The notes under the pieces were generated by a model, which searched no databases, was not told where the DNA came from, and saw only the letters and a program-made list of their open reading frames with translations. Shown here one piece after another: positions 1 through 8,897 of a stretch of 64,000 bases of DNA. How positions within the stretch are numbered: position 1 is the stretch's first letter; each line of letters begins with the position of its first letter. The DNA comes from Alcaligenaceae bacterium. GTDB taxonomy: Bacteria > Pseudomonadota > Gammaproteobacteria > Burkholderiales > Burkholderiaceae_B. The stretch is taken from the NCBI GenBank assembly GCA_013416455.1, contig JACCES010000007.1, positions 1-64,000 on the forward strand. Direction: 5' to 3'. Made by a program: the position numbers and the translations under genes.

Positions 1-176
1 AGCAGGCTATCCGGCGCGGCTCCTTCAGCAGTGTGCGACAGTTGATTGCCGACATCGAACGTTACGTTGAACAGTACAACCAGCACAACCGTCCATTCGT
101 CTGGACGGCAACCGCCGATTCCATCCTTCAGAAAGTGGCTCGGTTATGCAAAGTTATTTCTGGGACGAGACACTAG
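1..176 (+). pseudogene. IS630-family transposase, C-terminal fragment
   Basis: The reading frame from base 3 to the TAG at 174-176 encodes 57 residues with no start inside the window. It contains the end motif typical of IS630/Tc1-mariner-type DDE transposases, a YVEQYNQHNRPFVWTATADS segment followed by a short basic tail. The catalytic DDE residues would lie to the left of the window, so I cannot say whether the gene is intact. Its stop codon overlaps the convergent DUF6447 gene by a few bases, so the insertion sits right against the end of the S-layer locus. Confidence 0.75.
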
Positions 177-376
177 GGCGCCGATTTTTCAAGTTCCGCT
201 TTCAGCGTGTGTGCATAGGCGGCCCTGGCGGTCTTGAAAATGGTCAGGTGCCGTTCAATCTTGGCAATTTCCTCGTCCACTACGCGCAGATTGATGATTT
301 GCGCGCGTGCGTGCTCGGTCAACTGGCCCAGCTCGTACTTGCGATTGTCGATAGTGATGGTTTGTGGTTCGGCCAT
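173..376 (-). CDS. DUF6447 family small protein
   Basis: A 67-residue protein starting MAEPQTITIDNRKYELGQL. It is highly charged, with a predicted helical/coiled-coil body (residues 20-62) and no signal peptide or membrane segment. The layout, a short beta strand with a Y-E-L motif followed by a helix rich in Q, E, R and A, matches the family I know as DUF6447, often found beside SapC genes; the biochemical role is unknown. AAGGAGAT lies 7 bases before the ATG. It follows the SapC gene by 71 bases on the same strand and probably shares its transcript. Recognition is from memory, so the family name is moderately certain. Confidence 0.65.
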   Translation of the reverse strand: MAEPQTITIDNRKYELGQLTEHARAQIINLRVVDEEIAKIERHLTIFKTARAAYAHTLKAELEKSAP

Positions 377-447
377 TGCGGCATCTCCTTGTAATGAGAA
401 ATAAGCGGGCTGCGCGCCGAAGCGGCGCCAGGGACAGGGATGTGCCG

Positions 448-1248
448 TCAGGACAGGCCGGAAAAGCCGATGATGTCGCTTTCAAAAAGGAAAGCGGGAT
501 CTTTGCCGGCGGGTTTGGCCGCCAGGTCAGGATATTTCCCGGCCAGCGGACCCTGACGGAAATTGGCCCACGACAGCAGGTGGGCATAGACCAGGGGCAA
601 AGCGCCTGTGTTGCGCAAGCTGACGAAGTCGGCCTCGGGCAGCTGATTGAGCTTTTTTTCGTCGACGACTTTCAGGCCCTTGACCACATTGGTCAGCTTG
701 CCGTCCTTGTTGACCTGTATCGTGCGCTCCACCAGCAGACCCAGCGCGTCGATGGCCGCCACCAGGGCTTGCGTGGCGGGTACCGCCTTCTGGATGCTTT
801 CCAGCAACGCCAGGCGGCGTTGCGCATGCTGGGTCAGCCCGCCGGCCGGGGTAAAGACAGGATGGCCGTTGGCATCCTGGAAATGGGGCGCATCGGGGTC
901 GAACAGGACAAGGTAGCGATTCTTGCCTTGTGCCGGCGACGCCGCGGGCTGATCGGTCTGGCCCAGCATGAAGGGATAGCGCCGGATATGGGCGGGTATA
1001 TAAATACCCTGCCAGCGGCCCTGGTCGTCTACATAGGCATTTTTTCCATCCTCCAGGCCCAGCAGGGCGCAGGGCAGGCCGGACTGGTTATCGGGAAAGA
1101 CAATGGGGTATTCGCGGGCGATGTCGGCCATTTCATCAAAGACGATGGGCGCCAGCACCTCGCCGCGGGCGTAGGAGTAATCATTGGTTTCAAAGACCCT
1201 GAGCCCGCCGTGCTGGGCGGGCTTCAGGGCTTCCTTGCGCTTGAACAT
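448..1248 (-). CDS. SapC family protein, putative S-layer biogenesis factor
   Basis: A 266-residue soluble protein from the ATG at 1248, preceded by GGAG at 8 bases; an upstream in-frame ATG at 1272 lacks a ribosome site and lies inside the terminator region. The N-terminal FKRKEALKPAQHGGLRV and the IPAHIRRYPF segment near residue 90 are typical of the SapC family, named after a gene of the Campylobacter surface-array locus. Its exact activity is not established; a role in S-layer protein folding, export or modification is inferred from genomic context. Here it follows the S-layer-like gene on the same strand, separated by a terminator-like hairpin. It should not be confused with the SapC peptide-transport permease, from which it is unrelated. 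Confidence 0.75.
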   Translation of the reverse strand: MFKRKEALKPAQHGGLRVFETNDYSYARGEVLAPIVFDEMADIAREYPIVFPDNQSGLPCALLGLEDGKNAYVDDQGRWQGIYIPAHIRRYPFMLGQTDQPAASPAQGKNRYLVLFDPDAPHFQDANGHPVFTPAGGLTQHAQRRLALLESIQKAVPATQALVAAIDALGLLVERTIQVNKDGKLTNVVKGLKVVDEKKLNQLPEADFVSLRNTGALPLVYAHLLSWANFRQGPLAGKYPDLAAKPAGKDPAFLFESDIIGFSGLS

Positions 1249-1270
1249 CGTGATGTCTCCAAGAAGAAAC

Positions 1271-1292
1271 AAGGGGAGCCGAAGCTCCCCTT
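1271..1292 (-). terminator. Hairpin between S-layer gene and SapC gene
   Basis: Perfect 9-bp stem AAGGGGAGC / GCTCCCCTT with a four-base loop. On the minus strand it is followed by a pyrimidine-rich tract (GTTTCTTCTT). It lies about 95 bases after the S-layer stop and 22 bases before the SapC start, so it would allow strong S-layer expression while limiting read-through to SapC. Confidence 0.7.
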
Positions 1293-1384
1293 GCTGTTAC
1301 TGCGGTACTAGCAGTGTACTACCTGATAACCGGTAGAAGAGGAGCCGGAGCCCCATCTATTGTTATCCGATCACCATAAGTAGA

Positions 1385-4204
1385 TCACATGTAGATGATG
1401 CTGAAGTCGGCGACGAAGTCTGCTTGACCAGCCAAACCAACCAGAGTGATCGCTCCATCGAATTGACCATCCGCTGCAGTGATAACCAAGTCAAGACCAT
1501 CATCCGCAAACGCCAGGTTTGCAGCACCTGTGATGTTGGCAAATGCCGAGAAGTCGAGCGCATCCCGAACCGCAGCAATCGGACTGTCGTCGAAGTTGTC
1601 AATCACGACAGTACCGACATCTTCACCAACGAACTTGAACACTTCGCGATGGCTATCTATGACATTGTAGTCTTGAGCCGTGAAGTTGACGATTCCGGTT
1701 GCGCCGATCTCGTAGGTGACGAAGTCATCGTATTCAGCAGCCGAAGCGTCGACCGTCAGCAGTGTGGCCACACCCGACACGTCAAGCGTTGTGAAGCTCG
1801 ACAGGTCGCCTTCCAGAGTGATGTCGGCCGTATCGGACGCGACCTCGATCGTTTCGAGCGAGCTGTTACCGATCGTGTCTCCCTGAACGTCAAGGTCAAC
1901 GTGATCGACGGCAGTCACGGTCACCGTCACTGCGCCGGTATTATCGAGATCGATCCAGGCATCGTCACCGGCTGTGACAACGAGGTCAAAGTTCCCGCTG
2001 ACGTCTGTGAGCTCAACGTCTGCGTCCTCACCTGCGTCGACCGTGATGGTTTCAAGACCGTCAAAGCCTTCGCCTGCGATGAATTCTTGGCCGTCATCCC
2101 GAAGGTCGACCCGCTCGGTTATCACCCTATTGCCTGCGTTGACAACCTGGATCCAATCAGCCGACGCTTCATTATCACCGGTAATGGTGACAAGCTTCTC
2201 AGCAGTCGCATCGCCTTCCCATACTGCCGAATAACCCGGAACAAGAGTGTTTATTGCGTTTATGATCTTTTGAGCAACTGCCGTACTCGTGTTGTTGGCG
2301 TAAGGCGCTTCAGCTCCAGAGATATCAACGTTCAAAAGCCCATAGCCCGGGAAGCTGAATACATAGCTACCTGTGTTGACAAGGGCGCCCGCCGCAATCG
2401 TGAAGGCTTGCACCGGCTGTACGCCGGGCTGACCAGCCGTCCCACGCATTTCAAGGGTAGCGTCACTGCTGGCACTGACATTGACCGTGGTCAGCGAGTC
2501 GAAGTTGTCGGCATCAGCCACCAACTCGACATCCGCATTGCTTGTGTAGCCGTCTGCGGTAGTTGTGCCTGCCACGACGTCAACCGAGACCAGGTTCGGT
2601 GCATTGTCAATGTAGACGTCAGCATCATCACCGGCGGCTACGTTGACGGACGTCACGCCGACATTCGACAACGATACATCGGCGTCAAGATTATTAATTC
2701 CCGAGACCGCATCGGCTGCGAGGCCCGCCTGAACGTCGAGGGCGAACTCGCCGGAAATATCTTGCATAACGACGTCAGCGTCGTAGGCAGCAACCACATT
2801 CACTTCAGTCAGCGAAGCCAAAGTGGAACCGTCGGGGTTCGTGTTGCCTTCTACGGAAAGATCCACATCGCCAGCAGTTGACGTGACATTAACGGTTTCC
2901 AGTGCGTCGAGGCTATCTTCGTCGTCGAAAGTGGTGTCGATCACGACAGATGCATCGTCTCCAGCTGCCACAGCAAGCGAGACAAGCGTTGCCGCATTGT
3001 AAACGCCAATGTCAGCCTCGCCACCTGCGTTGACTGTGACGTCGGTGAGATTGCCGACCTCTCCATCGAGTTCGAAAGATGCATCGTCACCCGTAATGAC
3101 GCCAAGAGTCTCGAAACCGCCCCTGATCGCGCCATCGATCTCGAAATCCCACGTGGAGTCGATCGTGAGGTTTGCGGCAGAGTTGAGGATGGTGAAATCG
3201 CTCACACCGGAATCTTCAACGTCATGGAACAACAAGGTCTCGATATCGTCGAGGCCATCAAGATCCAGCGTTGCGTCGTCAGCCAGGGTGATGCGGTCAC
3301 GGAAGATCAGGGCACCAGTGTTCATGCCGGTGACGGTGTTCGTGACGAAGTCGAGGTTGCTGACGTCGTCGTCGTTTTCGACGTCGGTCAGGATCAACTG
3401 GTTGGTTCCGCCACCGAAATCGACGTTCAGGCCGTTGTCCGTGACAAAGTTGTCCCCATGGATGGCGAGCGTGTCGTCACCTTCGCCGGTGACAGCGTTC
3501 TCGAGCGTAACGCTGCCGGAGATGTCAAGATTGAGGTCGCCGCTATAGTCTGCGCTGTTCAGACTGACCAGGTTTACGAAATCGGTTGAAGTTGTCAGCT
3601 GGAGTACACCGGAGCCTGTGATATTCAGGTTTTCGACGCGCTGGGCATCGCGGCTGAGGTTCAGGTACACGCCATTGGATACGTCCAGATTGAGCGTGTT
3701 GATGCCTGCGCTCGCGGCAATAACGTCCACGCGCAGATTCACGGAATTTGAAGCGCTCCCCACCTGGCTGGCGACGACATTCTGTACCTCGACGGCACTA
3801 ACGCTGGTGTCGTAGCTGACGGCGGTATTGCCACGCACATTGGTCAGGGCGATGGTCGGTGCTGCGCCTGCTGCGTCGACGTTGACGTTATAAAGATCAA
3901 GGTAGCCGCGCGAATTGAGGTTCTGCAGCACTTCGTAGCCATTGGCACGGGCAAGGTCCAGGGCGCCAACAGCGCCGTCGGCGGCGACAGTCAGGTTGTA
4001 TTGCTCAATATTGGCAATTTCGGGATTCTCAGCGTCGAACGCGCCACTGAAGCCATTAAGGCTAGCGTTGAGTACGTCGTAACCTTCGCCGCCATCCAGC
4101 TTGTCAATGCCTTGCAATGTCTGCTCGCTGACCGGCAGCTCGCCAGCCCTGCTCAGAGGGGCATTGAAAACATCGTCGCCGTCTGTACCGGGGAGGTCAT
4201 CCAC
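1385..4204 (-). CDS. S-layer-like beta-strand-repeat surface protein
   Basis: At least 939 residues, very acidic, with no cysteine and only four lysines, as in RsaA-type S-layer proteins and other type I secreted surface proteins. The middle (about residues 380-720) consists of degenerate beta-solenoid repeats of the kind VNVAAGDDADVYIDNAP, often followed by DVSGNFDLVVTAGDD. One GEGDDTLAIHGD stretch near residue 235 resembles an RTX nonapeptide. A non-repeat block sits near residues 600-690. The C terminus ends in a hydrophobic D-F-S-I-I-Y-M, typical of an uncleaved type I secretion signal; no secretion ABC/MFP genes are in the window. The only usable start is GTG 4204, yet the family-like peptide TFTLTTG is encoded just upstream and is cut off by a TAA at 4259-4261 (see findings). 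SapC and DUF6447 genes follow. Confidence 0.8.
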   Translation of the reverse strand: MDDLPGTDGDDVFNAPLSRAGELPVSEQTLQGIDKLDGGEGYDVLNASLNGFSGAFDAENPEIANIEQYNLTVAADGAVGALDLARANGYEVLQNLNSRGYLDLYNVNVDAAGAAPTIALTNVRGNTAVSYDTSVSAVEVQNVVASQVGSASNSVNLRVDVIAASAGINTLNLDVSNGVYLNLSRDAQRVENLNITGSGVLQLTTSTDFVNLVSLNSADYSGDLNLDISGSVTLENAVTGEGDDTLAIHGDNFVTDNGLNVDFGGGTNQLILTDVENDDDVSNLDFVTNTVTGMNTGALIFRDRITLADDATLDLDGLDDIETLLFHDVEDSGVSDFTILNSAANLTIDSTWDFEIDGAIRGGFETLGVITGDDASFELDGEVGNLTDVTVNAGGEADIGVYNAATLVSLAVAAGDDASVVIDTTFDDEDSLDALETVNVTSTAGDVDLSVEGNTNPDGSTLASLTEVNVVAAYDADVVMQDISGEFALDVQAGLAADAVSGINNLDADVSLSNVGVTSVNVAAGDDADVYIDNAPNLVSVDVVAGTTTADGYTSNADVELVADADNFDSLTTVNVSASSDATLEMRGTAGQPGVQPVQAFTIAAGALVNTGSYVFSFPGYGLLNVDISGAEAPYANNTSTAVAQKIINAINTLVPGYSAVWEGDATAEKLVTITGDNEASADWIQVVNAGNRVITERVDLRDDGQEFIAGEGFDGLETITVDAGEDADVELTDVSGNFDLVVTAGDDAWIDLDNTGAVTVTVTAVDHVDLDVQGDTIGNSSLETIEVASDTADITLEGDLSSFTTLDVSGVATLLTVDASAAEYDDFVTYEIGATGIVNFTAQDYNVIDSHREVFKFVGEDVGTVVIDNFDDSPIAAVRDALDFSAFANITGAANLAFADDGLDLVITAADGQFDGAITLVGLAGQADFVADFSIIYM

Positions 4205-4280
4205 ACCCGTAGTGAGCGTGAAGGTGCGACGTCGCGTAAGGGTTTGATTTTTAATTGCTTATATCGTCCCGCGTCCTTTC

Positions 4281-4300
4281 TGTCAGCGTTACCGCTGACA
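4281..4300. promoter_or_regulatory. Palindrome in the S-layer gene leader
   Basis: TGTCAGCG-TTAC-CGCTGACA is a perfect 8-bp inverted repeat. It lies directly before the AAAGGA (about 4274-4279) that would serve a start codon near 4264. It could be an operator or an mRNA stem controlling translation or stability. The rest of 4205-4518 holds the 5' leader and probable promoter of the S-layer gene and the 3' flank of the integrase; I see no other gene there. Confidence 0.4.
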
Positions 4301-4518
4301 GAGTACGGGCTTTCGCGAAGGCGTTGCGGGCGTGGTCTGTAGCCCGGACCTGGGTGCGTCATACCTGTCAGCATGTCAGCGTCTGGCAACCGGCTCAATC
4401 GAGCAGCCCTTCAGGCAACCGGTGCACCACCGTAGCGATACTGGCGTCCGCCTTGAAGAAAGCCTTTTGCCTAGAATCTAAAAAGAAGCCTTGCTGATCG
4501 GCAGGGCGAGAATCAGAA

Positions 4519-5715
4519 TCAAGCGAACAAGCCGGTAGCATTCACCGTGGCATTGGCATGCATGCGCTTGCGGGCTTCAGTGAGATGCAGGTATACGGCT
4601 GTCGTTTTCAGCTGCGTATGCGCCAAAGCTTGCTGTACGTCGACAATGTCCGCCCCATTGTCGAGCATCATCGAGGCAAAAGTATGGCGCAGGTCATGCA
4701 TGCGCAAGCCCGGCAAGCCTGCCGATTGGCACGCCGTGACCCAGGCTGCTCTGCATGAGACGAACGGCTTGGCTGTCTTGGGGTTCGGAAACACCCAGGG
4801 GCCTTCTGCGTTCAAATGCAACGTGGAAAGCAGGTCCTGCACGCTGCCCGCCAGGTGAATGACAAATCCCTTTTTGGCCTTGTCTTCCGACTCTGGCACT
4901 GTCAAAGTGCCACGGGTAGCATCGAACCAGGACCAACGCATTCCGAGCACATTATCACGGCGTAAGCCGGTAGAAGCCATGACTCGGATGATATCGCTCA
5001 GACTGCCGTTGTGCGACTCATTGGCAGCCCGCAACAATCGCTGTAACTGTTGACTGGTAAGGAATCGGCCTTTCACTTTGCGAACCGTGGTCAGCTTCAG
5101 TGCATGTGTGGGGTTCTCTTTCAAGTTGATGCGCTTATCCCGGATGGCTGCATTGCAAATATGTCGCAGGAGTATCAGAACACGCTTGACCGTTCCCTCC
5201 GACAGCGTTTCCCCCGCTCGCGCCGCCCAGCGCCCGTTGGCAATAGGCTTATTGCGCAGGTGGGTGTGGAATGCAATAACGTCCTGGCCATCGACATCGT
5301 TCAAACGTCTGTGCCCGAAGGCCTCTTGGATGTGATTGCGATACAGTGAGGCATGTGTTTCGTAGGATCGGCTTTCATTTTTGATCTGTGGCAGAAAGGA
5401 ATCGAAGAAATATTGGTCAAAACTGGGGCACGATGAACGACGGAGCACACTTTTATCACCGCGTATCTCGGCTATTTCCTGCAATCGGGTCTTCGCTAAC
5501 GCCCGGGCCGCATTACATGAAAGGGACTCAACCGAAGCCAGCTTCTCCTGCCGCTGTTTGCCATGGGCGTCGCGGTATACGATGGAATAGGTCATTGTTC
5601 CTTTCGAAGTGATTACGACAGCAAAGCCCTTTTGCTCTTGGTAAAAAACCGTCAATTTAGCGGCGGCTCCAGTGTCAATGGATTTCAAGGCTGTTTCAGT
5701 TATATGCAGCTTCAT
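4519..5715 (-). CDS. Tyrosine-type site-specific integrase
   Basis: 398 residues from ATG 5715, which has AGGA 9 bases upstream; the longer GTG-started frame lacks support. It has an N-terminal Arm-binding-like domain (about 1-95, with a TYSIVYRDAHGK strand), a SAM-like core-binding domain (about 105-200) and a catalytic domain. The catalytic domain shows the pattern ASTGLRR (first Arg), HDLRHTFAS (H-x-x-R) and an AHTQLKTTAVYLHL motif carrying the nucleophilic Tyr. All key residues are present, so the enzyme may be active. It is phage/island-type, but I found no att repeat nearby. It lies between the S-layer gene and the repeat-protein genes and suggests that one or both flanks were acquired. 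Confidence 0.88.
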   Translation of the reverse strand: MKLHITETALKSIDTGAAAKLTVFYQEQKGFAVVITSKGTMTYSIVYRDAHGKQRQEKLASVESLSCNAARALAKTRLQEIAEIRGDKSVLRRSSCPSFDQYFFDSFLPQIKNESRSYETHASLYRNHIQEAFGHRRLNDVDGQDVIAFHTHLRNKPIANGRWAARAGETLSEGTVKRVLILLRHICNAAIRDKRINLKENPTHALKLTTVRKVKGRFLTSQQLQRLLRAANESHNGSLSDIIRVMASTGLRRDNVLGMRWSWFDATRGTLTVPESEDKAKKGFVIHLAGSVQDLLSTLHLNAEGPWVFPNPKTAKPFVSCRAAWVTACQSAGLPGLRMHDLRHTFASMMLDNGADIVDVQQALAHTQLKTTAVYLHLTEARKRMHANATVNATGLFA

Positions 5716-5812
5716 TTTAAAGCGTCCTAAACCGCACAAATCAGCCGGGGCGGCTGACAGAATACAACTGCTTCCATCGGGCTGAGTGGTGCGGGCACTC
5801 GACCTTGTTTTT

Positions 5813-5981
5813 CTAGGGAAGCTCTGAACAAGTCACCGCGCCGCATGCATCTGTGGATTCGGGCGGTCTGCCGCGTTGCAAATGCTCGCGATAGCGACGG
5901 CTATCACTGCGCTTTGCGCCTCGCATCCCATCCCGACCCACAGTGCCTGCTTTCCGCTCGACTTGTTCAGAGCTTCCCTAG
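5813..5981. repeat. 169-bp palindromic element, 22-bp perfect terminal inverted repeats
   Basis: The ends CTAGGGAAGCTCTGAACAAG(TC) and their exact reverse complement enclose about 125 bp. Inside is a core, GTTGCAAATGCTCG (from 5875), then a small hairpin GATAGC-GACG-GCTATC, then CTGCGCTTTGCGCCT. The same core occurs in the two 266-bp elements at 16490 and 35392, which have different ends. The same ends, without the core, occur at 39965. No coding capacity. This looks like a miniature non-autonomous element or REP-like structure. Confidence 0.75.
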
Positions 5982-6728
5982 CGATGCAGTCCGAAATCCA
6001 AAATTCTACGCAAGCAAAATTTCTCTCATCCGGATTTTGAGCTGTAAAAAATCGCTCAAAAACGAGGTGGTCAGAGTGAAACAATCAAACAATCAATATG
6101 TTGTGATTCAAAGTCTGAAGTCGTGAGGTGTCTTTAACCCTGAAGTGAAGACGGCCCATCAAGCAGGCGCCGCCGGTAGCTTCGCGGCGTCAATGTGTGT
6201 CCGGTCCGTACCAATGCCAGAAGGGCCACCTTGCAAGGTGCTTCGCGCAATGCCGGCCAGCAGCCCCCGCGCTTGACCCATGAGATCGCAGTGCGACTCA
6301 TTGGTCACAAAAGACGATAGCGACAGCTCATCCGCCCAAAGACGGCTCGACCAGGTGTTCATTCGGTGAACCGCCTTGCAGCGCTCGCCGGCAGGCGGGT
6401 AAGAGGGGATTACGATGGGATTCAAGTCTTGTCGCGAACCCCGCGCCGTATGTGCGCGTGAATGTAAACGGGCGACCTTCGTGTAACTTTTTGAACGGTG
6501 ACTCGGTTGGTCCGCCGCCACGCCGGCTGCCCCGCGCGCGTGCGGCAGCCGGCGAACATATTTAGTCAATGCTTGCAATTGTCATTATTTTCCGCCTCGG
6601 TCGCCTGTCGCAATTTCCCTGATTCGGACACGTTTCGGGTTATCCCTGAGACGAGGACTTCCTACACTGGCTTGGGCGAATGTCGTATCGATGTTCCCTA
6701 CTCAAGTATGACTTGAAAGGAGATTCCG
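5982..6728. other. 747-bp stretch without a convincing gene; 5' flank of repeat-protein gene
   Basis: The longest frame is a minus-strand ORF (6578 to 6159, 139 residues) rich in R, S and A with no recognisable motif and no ribosome site; I do not call it a gene. The stretch from about 6000 to 6130 is AT-richer than its surroundings. A hairpin GCCGGCTGCC...GGCAGCCGGC lies near 6523-6555. The last 80 bases should hold the promoter of the gene starting at 6729, but I see no clear -35/-10 pair. Confidence 0.4.
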
Positions 6729-8837
6729 ATGGCTGTGAAGTTTTTTGATGAGCAATGGTATCTGGCGCGAAATCCGGACGTTGCCGAAGCCATATCCGAC
6801 GGCAGCATGACCGCTGAAGAGCATTTCGAGCAGTTCGGCAATGATGAGGGCCGCTCGCCTTCGCCGCTGTTCGACGCCGAATATTACCTGGAGCACAATC
6901 CCGACGTGCGGCCGGCTGTGGATTTCGGCCTGATCACCGCGTATGAGCACTTCGCACAGCATGGCCATGTAGAAGGTCGTGTAGCCAGCCCGTATTTCAA
7001 CCCCTCCAACTATCTTGATGAGAACCCCGATGTCGCCGAAATTGTCGACAGCGGCGGCATGTCGGCGTACGAACACTATCAGGACTACGGCATGGATGAG
7101 GGCCGTGCGCCCCTGGCGTCCTTCGATGCTAATCATTACCTGCTTGCCAATCCCGATGTCGCCGAAGCCGTGGAAGCCGGCCATATCTCGGCGGCGACGC
7201 ATTTTCTCACCCATGGCGTCAGTGAGAACCGGCCCCTGAGCCCGGTCATTTCCCTGGCCGCCTACCTGGCGCTGAATGCTGACGTGGCCGCTGCCGTCGA
7301 GGCGGGGGAGACCACGGCCCTGGGGCATCTGCTTGCCCACGGGCTGGAAGAGGGCCGCAACCTTGGCAACGGTATTTCCGCCGTGCAGTTTGGAAATGAT
7401 CCCGTCTACCAGGAAGCCCTGGCGGCCGGTGACACTGATGCCGTGCTGGCCCGCATGAGCGAGGTCGCACCCTTCCTGCCCGCTTTCAGCGCGCCCGAGG
7501 ATTTCGAGCTGCCGGCTGACTGGCCGATTCCGCAGGACTTCGTGCCACCCGAAGGCGTGCTGCTGCGCGTGCCCGAAGGTTGGGTGCCTGAAGAGCCGGT
7601 CATGCTGCCCGAATATTTCGAACAGCCTTTCGCCGCTGAGGTTTCGCCCGAGGGCGTTCTGTCCTTCGGCCCGGAAGTGAGCGGTGAAATTCGCGTCATC
7701 AACCTCGATGGCCAGGCCGCCTTCACGCAGGGCGGCTTCATTGCCGCCCAGACTTTGCCCATGGACGGTTCGGGAGCCGTCCATTTGACGGCGGAACAGG
7801 AACTGGCCGGCCTGTACAGCGATATCGGCGCGCTCACTGTGACGGGTGAAGGCGCTGTGCTTGCCGAAGGCACCGCCGAGGCCGACACCATCGACGCATC
7901 GGAATGGAATGTAGCCAATCTGACCATCGATGCCGGCGAGGGCGATGACATCATCACGGTCGCCGATACCCAGACCGCCGTGGGCGGCGAAGGGGCGGAT
8001 ACCTTCGTGATTTCAGCCACCGCCGGCGTTGCGTCGGTCATCACCATCAGCGATTACGACATCGAGCAGGGCGACATCATCGATCTCAGCCAGGTCGAAG
8101 GCTTCGATATCTTCGCCATGGAGGTGCGCGGAGCCGAGCATGACGGCACGGAATGGCAATCGGGCGAGGGCTACGCCGGTGACAGCGTAGGTATCTGGTT
8201 CAGCGACGACGACGCCAATGTCGAAGTGACGGGAGCCCGCTACGACACCATGAAATTCGCATTGCCTGAAATTCCCGGCCTCGAAGGCTATGACACTATG
8301 CAGCTGAACATTTCCGACGGCGGCGTGCTGCGTGCCGGGGATGAGGCCGGCGAAATCCTGCGCGGCGGCGATGGTGGCCAGTTCCTGATAGGCGGCGAGG
8401 AGGCCGACATCCTTTCGGGCGGTGGCGGACGCGACTTCTTCGTGCTGTCGAACGAGGCCAGCTCCCGCCTGGCCACCATGGACCACATCGTCGACCTGGA
8501 CATCGGCGAGGACGCGCTGGTCGGCCATACAGCGATCCACGCGGGTGCCTTCGTCGATGGTGGCAGCCTGATCAATCTGGATGAGGCCACCATTTCCAAT
8601 GCGCTGAACGCCCAGAACTTTGCCGCGAACGCCGGCGCCTATTTCACCGTGGGCGAGGGCGAGGATACACGAAGCTTCGTCGTCCTGAATGACGGCAATG
8701 CCGGCTTCAATGCCCAGGCCGACACGATCGTGGAAATCACCGGCGCGAGTGGCGATCTGTCCGCCCTGTCGGTGATCGGCGTGCCCGACATCGACGCACC
8801 GGGTCTGGAAATGTTCAATGAAATGATGGCGGCTTGA
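6729..8837 (+). CDS. Secreted YLxxNPDV-repeat protein with RTX-like C-terminal half
   Basis: 702 residues, no classical signal peptide. Residues 5-214 are five tandem repeats of about 42 residues with the consensus FDxxYYLxxNPDVAxAVxxG followed by (S/T)AxEHFxxxGxxEGR. Residues 215-330 are proline-rich. Residues 330-700 are beta-rich and acidic, with two RTX-type calcium-binding patches, GEGDDIITVADTQTAVGGEG (about 395-415) and GGEEADILSGGGGRDFF (about 556-572). This fits a calcium-binding protein exported by a type I system, but no exporter gene is in the window. AAAGGAG lies 6 bases before the ATG. The following gene has the same repeat, so the two look like paralogues. Role unknown; surface attachment is inferred from context. 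Confidence 0.8.
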   Translation: MAVKFFDEQWYLARNPDVAEAISDGSMTAEEHFEQFGNDEGRSPSPLFDAEYYLEHNPDVRPAVDFGLITAYEHFAQHGHVEGRVASPYFNPSNYLDENPDVAEIVDSGGMSAYEHYQDYGMDEGRAPLASFDANHYLLANPDVAEAVEAGHISAATHFLTHGVSENRPLSPVISLAAYLALNADVAAAVEAGETTALGHLLAHGLEEGRNLGNGISAVQFGNDPVYQEALAAGDTDAVLARMSEVAPFLPAFSAPEDFELPADWPIPQDFVPPEGVLLRVPEGWVPEEPVMLPEYFEQPFAAEVSPEGVLSFGPEVSGEIRVINLDGQAAFTQGGFIAAQTLPMDGSGAVHLTAEQELAGLYSDIGALTVTGEGAVLAEGTAEADTIDASEWNVANLTIDAGEGDDIITVADTQTAVGGEGADTFVISATAGVASVITISDYDIEQGDIIDLSQVEGFDIFAMEVRGAEHDGTEWQSGEGYAGDSVGIWFSDDDANVEVTGARYDTMKFALPEIPGLEGYDTMQLNISDGGVLRAGDEAGEILRGGDGGQFLIGGEEADILSGGGGRDFFVLSNEASSRLATMDHIVDLDIGEDALVGHTAIHAGAFVDGGSLINLDEATISNALNAQNFAANAGAYFTVGEGEDTRSFVVLNDGNAGFNAQADTIVEITGASGDLSALSVIGVPDIDAPGLEMFNEMMAA

Positions 8838-8844
8838 TCCCACC

Positions 8845-8874
8845 CCCCTTCCCGAGCCGACTCCCGGGAAGGGG
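8845..8874. terminator. Stem-loop after the 702-residue repeat protein
   Basis: CCCCTTCCCG / CGGGAAGGGG, a perfect 10-bp stem with a 10-base loop, 7 bases after the stop codon. No long T tract follows directly (ATTCCT), so it may stabilise the mRNA end or act together with the next hairpin. Confidence 0.5.
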
Positions 8875-8897
8875 ATTCCTCATAATCATCGGTCTCG

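Noticed and set aside
1424-2881. 485-residue plus-strand ORF opposite the S-layer gene
   Set aside because: The opposite frame has the expected beta-repeat protein; this one is Arg/Cys-rich without motifs.
1385-4204. Calling the S-layer-like protein an adhesin or autotransporter
   Set aside because: There is no Sec signal and no beta-barrel translocator; the C terminus looks like a type I secretion signal.
6159-6578. 139-residue minus-strand ORF
   Set aside because: No motif, no ribosome site and atypical composition; described only as part of an unassigned stretch.
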